From the NCBI GenBank assembly GCA_000431075.1, contig HF986885.1:1-17270 (forward strand): a stretch of DNA of 17,270 nt. Direction: 5' to 3'. The notes beneath the pieces are model-generated. The model ran no database searches. It was not told where the DNA came from and worked only from the letters and a program-made list of their open reading frames with translations. The translations under genes and the position numbers were made by a program. This document shows, piece by piece, positions 7,675 through 14,030 of this stretch. Positions within the stretch are counted from its first letter, which is position 1. Each line of letters opens with the position of its first letter. This DNA comes from Firmicutes bacterium CAG:555. Its GTDB lineage: Bacteria; Bacillota; Clostridia; Oscillospirales; Oscillospiraceae.

Positions 7675-7733
7675 GACACACCTCGGATATAAAAATAGAA
7701 GAGGGGAAACCATTTGTATTTTCAAATATTGAA

Positions 7734-7764
7734 AAAATAGGAGTGGTAATACCACTCCTATTTT
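7734..7764 (-). terminator. Terminator inside the surface locus
   Basis: A perfect 14-bp stem (AAAATAGGAGTGGT 7734-7747 with ACCACTCCTATTTT 7751-7764) and a 3-base loop. Read on the minus strand it is followed by a run of six T (7737-7732). It lies just downstream of the repeat-protein gene and before the toroid gene. It probably ends most transcripts of the surface protein, with read-through or a second promoter feeding the enzyme genes. Confidence 0.85.
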
Positions 7765-7806
7765 ATATTCACTTAAGCAATAAGTCAACCAATCGCCCAC
7801 ACATGA

Positions 7807-8937
7807 TCAGTTTTCTTCTCTTTTGCGGTAAGTTGAGGCCAGAACAATGATGCTGGAAACAGCGATCATCGTTACAAGCATGTAGTCTCTTGTGTCGCCG
7901 GTCTTAGGCGGATCCTTCGGGGAATCATCGTCATGATCGACATCTGCATCAGCGTCGGCATCAGCATCAGCATCAGCATCAGCGTCGGCATCGGCGTCTG
8001 CATCAGCATCAGCGTCGGCATCGGCGTCGGCGTCTGCATCGGCATCTGCATCAGCGTCTGCATCGGCGTCAGCATCTGCATCAGCATCTGCATCTGCATC
8101 TGCATCGGCATCAGCGTCTGCATCGGCATCGGCGTCTGCATCGGCATCAGCGTCGGCATCGGCATCGGCGTCGGCATCGGCATCGGCATCGGCATCAGCG
8201 TCTGCATCGGCATCGCCATCGCCGTCGAGGTCGATCCACAGTCCGAGGATGTGGCCGCCTACGGGGATACCATTGATACCGCATACATTGCTGTAGACTT
8301 CCTGATGGTTATTGTGCAGAACGGGGGGAGCGTAGGTAATGCCGTCGAAGATAACAGCACCTTCGATGGTGAGCTTCAGCATACGATAGCAGTCAACGTC
8401 ATGGTTGGTCTTGACAAACACAGGAACACCTGCGGGAATGCGGATGTAGCCGAGACGCTCAACGAGGTTTGCCTTGGTCAGTACCTGATAGTAGTGAGGT
8501 GCTGAAAGGTCGGACCAGAGAGTGATCTCAATGTCATCGGGCAGGAACATGTAGTTCTCAATTAAAAGATACCAGTGGGGGCCGCCCTTGAAGTTGTTGC
8601 CTTCCTTGGAAGCAAAGTCATTGTCGATGATATCGGAGGCAGATCCGCCGATGACAGCGTCCTTTGCACCTTCAACAACATCGGTAAGCTCGTTCTCCTC
8701 AACTGCGGGGAGAGCATTCTTAACGGCGGAAGCGAGGTCGGTCAGAGCCACATCCTCAGCATCCTCAACGACTTCAACATCGTCAACAGCCTCGGTATCA
8801 ACAACCTCAATATCGTCGGCAGCATCAAGCTCATCAGCGTTTGCTGTCGTTCCGAGCACGAAAGCCATAAGCAGGAAAACTACAAGTATCAGGCCGAGAG
8901 AGATCGACAGTTTACCGAGTTTTTCTGTTTTAATCAT
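7807..8937 (-). CDS. LPXTG-like wall-anchored surface protein with Asp-Ala repeat stalk
   Basis: A 376-residue secreted protein. Order: signal peptide 1-34 with a hydrophobic core and TANA cleavage site; an acidic segment about 35-110; a folded region about 112-238 with two Cys (NHDVDCYRML, YSNVCGING) that matches no family I recognise; DLDGDGD then an alternating Asp-Ala tract at 242-332; then PKDPPKTGD, a hydrophobic segment and the basic tail TYRKREEN. The last 34 residues are a complete cell-wall sorting signal with PPKTG at 343-347. The start follows AAAGGAGG, and a promoter lies about 150 bases upstream. The sortase two genes downstream is the obvious anchoring enzyme. By analogy with Ser-Asp stalks of staphylococcal adhesins, the tract may hold the folded N-terminal domain away from the wall, and may bind calcium. 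The ligand of the folded domain is unknown. Confidence 0.88.
   Translation of the reverse strand: MIKTEKLGKLSISLGLILVVFLLMAFVLGTTANADELDAADDIEVVDTEAVDDVEVVEDAEDVALTDLASAVKNALPAVEENELTDVVEGAKDAVIGGSASDIIDNDFASKEGNNFKGGPHWYLLIENYMFLPDDIEITLWSDLSAPHYYQVLTKANLVERLGYIRIPAGVPVFVKTNHDVDCYRMLKLTIEGAVIFDGITYAPPVLHNNHQEVYSNVCGINGIPVGGHILGLWIDLDGDGDADADADADADADADADADADADADADADADADADADADADADADADADADADADADADADADADADADADADADADADADADADADADADVDHDDDSPKDPPKTGDTRDYMLVTMIAVSSIIVLASTYRKREEN
7942..8214 (-). repeat. Asp-Ala dipeptide-coding tandem repeat, 45 units
   Basis: In the surface-protein frame this 273-base stretch encodes 91 strictly alternating Asp and Ala residues. The hexamer units are not identical: Asp uses both GAT and GAC, and Ala uses GCT, GCC and GCA in irregular order. 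The sequence is therefore conserved at protein level but mixed at base level, unlike a fresh microsatellite. The opposite strand reads as Ile-Ser/Cys/Gly-rich open frames, which are shadows. Confidence 0.95.
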
Positions 8938-9091
8938 TATTTAGTTTTCCTCCTTTCTCCAATGATGCGATACTGAAGCCTGAGACTAAACGAAATTAAC
9001 CGGTTGCACCGAACAATTATTCCTCGTTAAAGAACGCATGGACAGTGCGCGCGGTAGCAATCATCTAACTGATTTTCCAATATACATGCAT

Positions 9092-9120
9092 ATCATATTA
9101 CATGATTGGTAAAAATGCAA
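9092..9120 (-). promoter_or_regulatory. Promoter of the surface-protein gene
   Basis: On the minus strand, TTGCAT (9120-9115), a 17-base spacer and TATGAT (9097-9092). The predicted start is near 9085, leaving a leader of about 150 bases before the ATG at 8937. TTGTTG with TAATAT, 3 bases upstream, is an overlapping alternative. Confidence 0.6.
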
Positions 9121-9242
9121 CAACTTTTTGTCGAAATTGTAATCATATGAAATAGATTTTATTAAGAGTTTATACAATGGTTTTACGAACTGAACCAAAC
9201 AGGGGGTATTTGTATAAAAATTTTTGAAGCGCTTTGTTGTAC

Positions 9243-9271
9243 TTGAATTCGGAACGGGATTGTGCTATTCT
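9243..9271 (+). promoter_or_regulatory. Promoter of the flavodoxin-like gene
   Basis: TTGAAT (9243-9248), a 17-base spacer and TATTCT (9266-9271), then the strong AAGGAGG ribosome binding site 8 bases before the ATG at 9299. Confidence 0.6.
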
Positions 9272-9298
9272 TACTTTATTAAAAAGGAGGCATAAACT

Positions 9299-9802
9299 AT
9301 GTTTACTGCTGTTGTATATAATTCCTGCACAGGCTCGTGCAAAAAGTATGCTGAGCTCATTGCCGAGCAGCTTGGCATCAATGCTGTTGAATTCGGCAAG
9401 GCCAAGGGTCTGGGCGACGGCAAGGTTGTCTATGTTGGCTGGCTTTTCGCCGGTAAGATCATGGGCTTGGATAAGGCCTTTGATATGTACGATATCGGCG
9501 CTGTCTGCCAGGTCGGTATGGGTGCTGTCAATGAAGACAGTGAGAGGATCGGCAGAGAAAAGAACGGCATCAAGCCCGAAATGCCTTTGTTCTGCCTCCA
9601 GGGCGGATTTGATCTCAAGAAGCTCCCGCTGCATTACAGACTAATGATGACGCTTATGAATAAGAATATTGCCAAGCGCCTCAACGAAAAGGGCGAGCTC
9701 AACGAGCAGGAGAAGGCAACGCTCAAGATGGCGGAGACCGGCTGCGGTGAGCCTGCATCATGGTGCGTTGACGATGTTGTCGCATGGTGCAAGGAGCACT
9801 GA
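9299..9802 (+). CDS. Flavodoxin-like protein
   Basis: A 167-residue protein with a flavodoxin-like fold pattern: a first beta strand MFTAVVYNS, a phosphate-binding loop SCTGSCKKYAELIAEQLG (9-26), a second strand with VVYVGWLFAGKIMG (about 44-57), then the core QVGMGAV and FCLQGGFD. It probably binds FMN and carries electrons or acts as a small flavin oxidoreductase in the cytoplasm. The loop has Cys at 10 and 14 where flavodoxins usually have Ser/Thr and Asn. More Cys occur near the C-terminus (GCGEPASWC, AWCKEH). It is transcribed from its own promoter and shares a divergent control region with the surface protein. Physiological partners are unknown; a flavodoxin-domain reductase of the heme-biosynthesis or protoporphyrinogen oxidase type is another possibility. 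Confidence 0.8.
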   Translation: MFTAVVYNSCTGSCKKYAELIAEQLGINAVEFGKAKGLGDGKVVYVGWLFAGKIMGLDKAFDMYDIGAVCQVGMGAVNEDSERIGREKNGIKPEMPLFCLQGGFDLKKLPLHYRLMMTLMNKNIAKRLNEKGELNEQEKATLKMAETGCGEPASWCVDDVVAWCKEH

Positions 9803-9848
9803 TAAGCTTGTATTTCATTTAATGGAAGGGCACAGCCCAACCTATTAT

Positions 9849-10122
9849 TGAGATAGTTGCCGAGCAGCGCATGAAACCGTTTTGGACTGTGACGGGCGGC
9901 CCACACCCGTTTGTCAGCTTCCCTTTTCAAAAGGGTGTAGTCACTGCAAGGCAAAACTTGTTCCAAAAGCATAAGCAAGCGCTGACGCAGACGGTGCTTG
10001 TTCCGCAGAAGGAACTGATAGCTGCCGCAAGAAAGGCTGCACTTCGGAATTGAGCACTCTGCGGTGTACCGAACTAAGCGGCAAAAACCAAGGCAGGAGT
10101 TTAAACAAAAAACTCCTGCCTT
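9849..10122 (+). ncRNA. Candidate structured RNA ending in a terminator-like hairpin
   Basis: No convincing gene fills 9803-10138. The segment is rich in complementary pairs: TTGCCG (9857-9862) with CGGCAA (10079-10084) can close the whole unit; CCCTTTT/AAAAGGG near 9930; CAAG/CTTG around 9948-9960; CAAGC/GCTTG around 9976-10000; GTTCC/GGAAC around 10000-10014. A 13-bp hairpin with a T-containing tail follows at 10090-10122. TATTAT at 9843-9848 could be a weak -10, placing a start near 9855, just before the closing stem. Size and closing stem are compatible with a free small RNA or a leader controlling the deacetylase 17 bases downstream. I could not match it to 6S, tmRNA, RNase P, SRP RNA or a known riboswitch. 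A 60-codon open frame at 9871-10053 lacks a ribosome binding site. Confidence 0.4.
10090..10122 (+). terminator. Terminator-like hairpin abutting the deacetylase gene
   Basis: A perfect 13-bp stem, AAGGCAGGAGTTT (10090-10102) with AAACTCCTGCCTT (10110-10122), and a 7-base A-rich loop. The tail on the plus strand is short (TTTACT). It could end the flavodoxin or small RNA transcript, or act as an attenuator for the next gene. Confidence 0.7.
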
Positions 10123-10138
10123 TACTAAAGTGTGATGT

Positions 10139-10897
10139 ATGAATACTAAAAAACGCAAAAATAAAACCGTGCGAATAATCGCAGCTGTGCTTGTGCTCCT
10201 GCTTGCCTCGGCGGCATTCAGCTTTTTGACGACACCGTTCAGCAAGAATTACTATGTCGAGCCGACATCAAGCGGCAAAAAGCAGATCGCACTCACCTTT
10301 GACGACGGCCCGGGCAAGTACACCGAGCAGCTTCTTGACGGCCTGCGTGAGCGCAACATCAAGGCAAGCTTCTTCCTGATGGGCAGAAAGGTCGAAAAGC
10401 GGCAGAAGATAGTCAAGACTATGTACGACGACGGCCATCTTGTCGGCGTGCACACTTGGTCGCATATAGACTTTTTCAAGAGCAGCAAGGAAGAGATACA
10501 CGGTGAGCTTGATCGCACGAATGACCTTATCGAGAGCATCACCGGCGAAAGACCAAAATTCTTCCGCCCGCCCTACGGTCACTATCTCGGCTCGCAGCTG
10601 AACAGGATCGACCAAATTGCGGTGCTGTGGTCGGATACGCCGAGAGATTGGGTGCATATTGATGAGGACTACATCTGCAATTACCTCGTCAAGCATGCCA
10701 AGGACGGCGATATCATCCTCCTGCACGACACCAAGGATGCGACTGTGCCTGCGGTCCTGAAGGCGATAGACATTCTCTCCGAACAGGGCTTTGAATTTGT
10801 CAGGGTCGATGAGCTTCTTTGCCGAAACGGCGATAAGCTTGCACCGGGGCTTGCGTACAGGTTCTGCCCGTACGATAGCAGGGCATGGTATATATGA
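10139..10897 (+). CDS. Polysaccharide deacetylase (NodB homology domain), membrane anchored
   Basis: A 252-residue carbohydrate esterase family 4-type enzyme that removes acetyl groups from N-acetylated sugars, most often peptidoglycan or a surface polysaccharide. The basic N-terminus and hydrophobic segment 11-30 act as signal or anchor, so the catalytic part is outside the membrane. All five family motifs are present: TFDDG (53-57), HTWSH (105-109, metal His), RPPYG (143-147), the WSDTPRDW region (164-171) and LLHDT (184-188). Length is typical of single-domain PdaA/PdaB-like proteins. The ATG at 10139 has no visible Shine-Dalgarno sequence and starts 17 bases after a terminator-like hairpin. 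It must be expressed by read-through, or from a weak promoter giving an almost leaderless message. A bidirectional terminator follows at once. Confidence 0.93.
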   Translation: MNTKKRKNKTVRIIAAVLVLLLASAAFSFLTTPFSKNYYVEPTSSGKKQIALTFDDGPGKYTEQLLDGLRERNIKASFFLMGRKVEKRQKIVKTMYDDGHLVGVHTWSHIDFFKSSKEEIHGELDRTNDLIESITGERPKFFRPPYGHYLGSQLNRIDQIAVLWSDTPRDWVHIDEDYICNYLVKHAKDGDIILLHDTKDATVPAVLKAIDILSEQGFEFVRVDELLCRNGDKLAPGLAYRFCPYDSRAWYI

Positions 10898-10926
10898 AAA
10901 AAGACGGACTTCAAGTCCGTCTTTTT
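10898..10926. terminator. Bidirectional terminator
   Basis: A perfect 13-bp stem, AAAAAGACGGACT (10898-10910) with AGTCCGTCTTTTT (10914-10926), and a 3-base loop. It serves the converging deacetylase and phosphatase genes and begins one base after the deacetylase stop codon. Confidence 0.9.
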
Positions 10927-10928
10927 CG

Positions 10929-12104
10929 TTAAAAGTACAGCTTTTTAACTCGCTTGCCCATCTGCTCAAGGCAGTCGGCGAGCTCGTTTATTATCTGCAT
11001 CTTTACATTAAAATTAATGGGCATATCCTGATGTGCGGGATTTTCGGCTCGGCCGATGAACATGTTTATGTCCGTCGCCTCCTCAAAGAGCTTTCTCGCC
11101 GCCAGGGAAGCACCGTCCTTTTTGTAGTTCCACTGCTCAAAGGACTTATTGTCGGCAAGGTAATCCTTTGCATAGATGAGCACCTTGTCAAGCGTGATTA
11201 TGCCCTCCGTTGCAAGGTCAATGCCCTTGATGGTCGATATCGGCGGGATATCCGGGTCTGGGGAGAAGGCGCTCACCTCGACCTTTTCGCCGAGATAATC
11301 GGCTGCTATTTTCGAGGTCGTGCCACCGCATACGACATGCTGTCCCTCCTTGGCAAAGAACAGGGACATCATTCGACGCTCATCGTTCTTATGAGCCGGC
11401 GGGCCGATAGCAATATTCAGCGGCTCACGCTTGATTATCTTCAGAACGCAGACTGTTGCATCGTCAAAGGGCTTGCCTCCGTAGAGCTTGTCGGTTTCGT
11501 CAAGAATAATGGATGCCAGCACTTTTGCGGTGAAATTGGCAGCGAGCAACGGCTCGACGAACTCGATAAGCTTTGCTCTGTTCCAGTTATTGTTCAGAAC
11601 GCCGTCCTCGCTTGCGTATAGAACGCCGTCTGACATTGCGATGAATACATCACCCTCGGCAAGCTCGATAGATGAGCGGTAAATGGTCTTTTCGCCGATG
11701 TGCATCGTCGACATGGGAAACTCGTAGTGTACGCCGTTTCTAAGCAGCACAACATTCGGGTTTTCGTACTGAATGATATCCGCATGCTCGTTTCCGACTA
11801 TTCTTATAATAGTAAAGGTCGAGAATGCGGTCTTGCGTTCAGCGCATATCGGGAGCGTTGCGGCGATAGTTTCAACGGCGTCACGGATGCCGAGACCGGC
11901 GGCGAGCATAGTGGAGATTATCTTTGAGGTCAGCGTAGAGAGTATGCTGGCCTTAACGCCGCTTCCCATGCCGTCGGCAAGCACGATTATCGTCGTGTCA
12001 CCCTCCTCAACGGTGTCGACATGGTCGCCGCAAAGCTGCTCACCGTAGTGGTTAAGGCTCAGGTGGCCTATATCGCAGCTAAGATTATTCTTCTTCATCA
12101 TCAT
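10929..12104 (-). CDS. SpoIIE-family (PP2C-type) protein serine phosphatase
   Basis: A 391-residue cytoplasmic protein. The N-terminal half is a PP2C/SpoIIE phosphatase domain: VLADGMGSGVKAS (41-53) with a metal-binding Asp, a VFIAMSDGVLYAS strand-turn, and the FDDATVCVL motif with the final metal Asp. The C-terminal about 150 residues lack a domain I recognise. No membrane segments are present, unlike SpoIIE of Bacillus. Its start lies inside the end of the hydrogenase-like gene: ATG ATG ATG overlaps the hydrogenase frame's GAT GAT GAA codons for 20 bases, with GGAG 13 bases upstream. The two are thus a tightly coupled operon. Phosphatases next to PAS-containing group C [FeFe]-hydrogenases are known (phosphatase-linked subgroup) and are thought to relay the redox or H2 signal by dephosphorylating a target such as an anti-sigma antagonist; the target here is unknown. 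Confidence 0.88.
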   Translation of the reverse strand: MMMKKNNLSCDIGHLSLNHYGEQLCGDHVDTVEEGDTTIIVLADGMGSGVKASILSTLTSKIISTMLAAGLGIRDAVETIAATLPICAERKTAFSTFTIIRIVGNEHADIIQYENPNVVLLRNGVHYEFPMSTMHIGEKTIYRSSIELAEGDVFIAMSDGVLYASEDGVLNNNWNRAKLIEFVEPLLAANFTAKVLASIILDETDKLYGGKPFDDATVCVLKIIKREPLNIAIGPPAHKNDERRMMSLFFAKEGQHVVCGGTTSKIAADYLGEKVEVSAFSPDPDIPPISTIKGIDLATEGIITLDKVLIYAKDYLADNKSFEQWNYKKDGASLAARKLFEEATDINMFIGRAENPAHQDMPINFNVKMQIINELADCLEQMGKRVKKLYF

Positions 12105-13770
12105 TCAAACTCAGTGACTCCTTCAGCCTTGTCAGAGCGATCTTTGTCTCGGCGGTCGTTTCACCGAGCAAGGATGCAATTTCCTGTACTATTCGCATCT
12201 GGTTTTCGATGACATTGTTCGTTATCTCCGCAGTCTGGCGGCTAATCGCCTTGCTGCGTGCGGCCTCTTCCTCCTCCTCGGTGACATCGCTGAATATGTC
12301 GATGAGTATCCTCGATGAACGGTCGTAGACTATCGTCTGCTCAAAATATCTGCCGTAATCGGAGAAGTAACTGCGCAGCTTTTTGACGGATTTGCCGGTT
12401 TCGAGCGCCGTGAAGAACGGCGCAGTGTCGAGTATTCGCACAACGCAGTCGCCCAAGATATCCGACTCATGGCTTATATTGAGAAGCGCAAGGGCGGAAC
12501 GGTTTATCTGCTGCACCTCAAGATCTTCGTTTACGACGATAAGACCGCTTGGCATATTGTTGAGCACCTTGTTGTTGATGCGCTCGGATCTGTCCATGAT
12601 AAACGGCAGACACATGCTGTAATCGGCGGTGCCTCTGTAAATGGCGATAGCCTTGTCACGACAGGAGTCGTAGCCGCACGAGCCGCAGTTGAGTTCATCC
12701 GAGGGATTAGGTTTGCCTATCCTTGCAAGTATCTCACGGATCTCCTTGTCGCTTGGCGTCGGCAGGTTCAGCGGTGTGCCGATGTGATCCTTGTGCAGGC
12801 TCTCGGGACTGGGCTGCTCAACGGGGAAGTCCTCCTTGCCGACATGCTTGAGCACCGAGCAGATGTGGCGCACCGGCGAGTTTATGTATTTTTCCATTAT
12901 AGGCCCGTCGATACAGCCGCCTGCGCAGGCGTACATTTCGATAAAGCACTTGTCAATTTTGCCGCTTCTTATATCACGCAGTGCGTTCAGGCAGTTTTTT
13001 GTGCCGTCGACTGTTATGGTGAAATAGCCGGTGTCCGGCAAATCCATGCTGTTTGTTATACCGCCTGCAACGGAAAAACCGGTGGCTCTGCCCTTGAAGC
13101 TTTCACCGAATTCCGACTCGACCTCAATGCCCTTTGAGTGACACATCTGGTCAAACTCCTCAAATGTCAAAACGGCGTCAACGCAGGTGCCGACATATTC
13201 GTCCTTCTTTGCAACGCATGGGCCTATAAACACGACCTTTGCCTCGGGTATGCGGCGCTTTATATCCATTGCGTGCGCCACCATGGGCGACACGGTGGGG
13301 GCAAGGAACTTGCGAAGCTCCGGGAAGTGCTTTTCCACAAGCAAATTCACCGAGTGGCAGGCCGAGGATATGATGATATCCTGTGTGCCCTCTCTTATCT
13401 GCCGCTCATACTCACGCTTGACTATCGTTGCACCGATGGCGGTCTCCTCAGCGTCGGCAAAGCCGAGAGCTTTCAAGGCCTTGCGCACGGAATTTATGCC
13501 GCAATTATCCCAAACGGCGAAGAACGACGGAGAAACGCTTGCGATAACGGGCGCACCGCTGTCGATGAGCGCACGCACCGTGCCCCTGTCGTCGACTATC
13601 TCCTTTGCCTCCTGCGGACACACGACAAAGCATTGGCCGCAGAGGATGCACTGGTCGCTTATGATATGTGCCTGATGACCGGAAAAGCGGATGGACTTAA
13701 CGGGGCATTTTCTTATACATCTGTGACAGTTTTTGCAGTTTGATTTCTTGAGATTAAGAACACTTGGCAC
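12085..13770 (-). CDS. Group C-like [FeFe]-hydrogenase sensor with PAS domain
   Basis: A 561-residue protein. Order: two ferredoxin-type 4Fe-4S motifs (Cys 12, 15, 18, 22 and 41, 44, 47, 51); an [FeFe]-hydrogenase H-cluster domain with the three motifs as SSACHS (Cys138), GPCVAKKDE (Cys185) and YACAGGC (Cys282, Cys286); an extra Cys cluster (362, 365, 370, 387) of the CGxCGxxxC type; a PAS domain about 400-505; and a helical, acidic tail. The Cys before the first H-cluster Cys, used for proton relay in catalytic enzymes, is Ala here. This is typical of putative sensory hydrogenases (HydS type). The GTG at 13770 is chosen because GGAGG lies 9 bases upstream; the TTG at 13857 in frame has no ribosome binding site. 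Maturases HydEFG are not in the window. Likely role: sensing H2 or redox state and signalling through the coupled phosphatase. Confidence 0.9.
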   Translation of the reverse strand: MPSVLNLKKSNCKNCHRCIRKCPVKSIRFSGHQAHIISDQCILCGQCFVVCPQEAKEIVDDRGTVRALIDSGAPVIASVSPSFFAVWDNCGINSVRKALKALGFADAEETAIGATIVKREYERQIREGTQDIIISSACHSVNLLVEKHFPELRKFLAPTVSPMVAHAMDIKRRIPEAKVVFIGPCVAKKDEYVGTCVDAVLTFEEFDQMCHSKGIEVESEFGESFKGRATGFSVAGGITNSMDLPDTGYFTITVDGTKNCLNALRDIRSGKIDKCFIEMYACAGGCIDGPIMEKYINSPVRHICSVLKHVGKEDFPVEQPSPESLHKDHIGTPLNLPTPSDKEIREILARIGKPNPSDELNCGSCGYDSCRDKAIAIYRGTADYSMCLPFIMDRSERINNKVLNNMPSGLIVVNEDLEVQQINRSALALLNISHESDILGDCVVRILDTAPFFTALETGKSVKKLRSYFSDYGRYFEQTIVYDRSSRILIDIFSDVTEEEEEAARSKAISRQTAEITNNVIENQMRIVQEIASLLGETTAETKIALTRLKESLSLNDDEEE

Positions 13771-13980
13771 GGTGACCGACCTCCCATTATAACAGCGTTC
13801 AAAAAAGTCCTGTGACTTTTTTGCATGCTTCACGAAAAATTTCGCTATTCTCGTCAAAAAGACTTAACAGGCGCTTTTGATGGCTATAACCCAATTTGAG
13901 GCGGGACACTGCCCCCTCACACTCCACCTGCTGAGTATTGGAGTTTACTCATTGCGTCTATTTTACATAGTTCTTTGACA

Positions 13981-14000
13981 GACTGGTTATATGTCCAGTC
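13981..14000. promoter_or_regulatory. Palindrome at the hydrogenase operon transcription start
   Basis: GACTGG (13981-13986) and CCAGTC (13995-14000) form a perfect 6-bp inverted repeat with an 8-base centre. It begins 2 bases downstream of the minus-strand -10 element, so it covers the predicted start. It may be a repressor site or a 5' hairpin. Confidence 0.5.
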
Positions 14001-14001
14001 C

Positions 14002-14030
14002 ATTGTAGCATAATCGGGGACTTGCGGCAA
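14002..14030 (-). promoter_or_regulatory. Promoter of the hydrogenase-phosphatase operon
   Basis: On the minus strand, TTGCCG (14030-14025), a 17-base spacer and TACAAT (14007-14002). Its -35 element overlaps the -35 of the opposite promoter inside CTTGCGGCAAG. Confidence 0.6.

Larger units (their letters stand above)
8938..9298. other. Intergenic control region between surface protein and flavodoxin-like gene
   Basis: 361 bases without a gene. It holds the divergent promoters listed separately, a 5' leader of roughly 150 bases for the surface protein and a short leader with AAGGAGG for the flavodoxin-like gene. The surface-protein leader contains only a small CGGT-GCA-ACCG hairpin and no riboswitch pattern that I recognise. 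An open frame on the minus strand at 9170-9634 is a shadow of the flavodoxin-like gene. Confidence 0.6.

Noticed and set aside
7675..7800. 42-codon N-terminal extension of the toroid protein
   Set aside because: It reads through a strong terminator stem; the ATG at 7674 has a GAGG site 6 bases upstream and gives a normal basic tail plus membrane anchor.
7942..8214. Tandem short repeats resembling a CRISPR or microsatellite array
   Set aside because: The units are 6 bases in coding phase with no spacers, and encode a strict dipeptide pattern inside a complete surface protein.
7933..8505. Ile-Ser/Gly-rich open frame on the plus strand across the repeat tract
   Set aside because: It is the reverse reading of the Asp-Ala tract and surface-protein gene; the low-complexity composition follows directly from the repeat, and no ribosome binding site fits.
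9871..10053. 60-codon open frame on the plus strand in the structured segment
   Set aside because: There is no ribosome binding site, no recognisable domain, and it overlaps several stems; a structured RNA or leader explains the segment better. I cannot fully exclude a small protein.
9857..10084. Identification of this segment as 6S RNA, RNase P RNA, tmRNA, SRP RNA or a T-box
   Set aside because: None of the conserved sequence blocks of these RNAs could be found by eye; only a generic structured-RNA call is supported.
9634..10245. 203-codon open frame on the minus strand
   Set aside because: It runs antisense across the end of the flavodoxin gene, the terminator hairpin and the start of the deacetylase, with no known domain; judged a chance frame.
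13786..13791. TATAAT on the minus strand as the hydrogenase promoter
   Set aside because: Transcription from it would begin inside the ribosome binding site, and no -35 element lies at the right distance.
13771..13857. 29-codon N-terminal extension of the hydrogenase-like protein from a TTG
   Set aside because: It has no ribosome binding site, while GGAGG stands 9 bases before the GTG at 13770 and the ferredoxin motif begins soon after that start.
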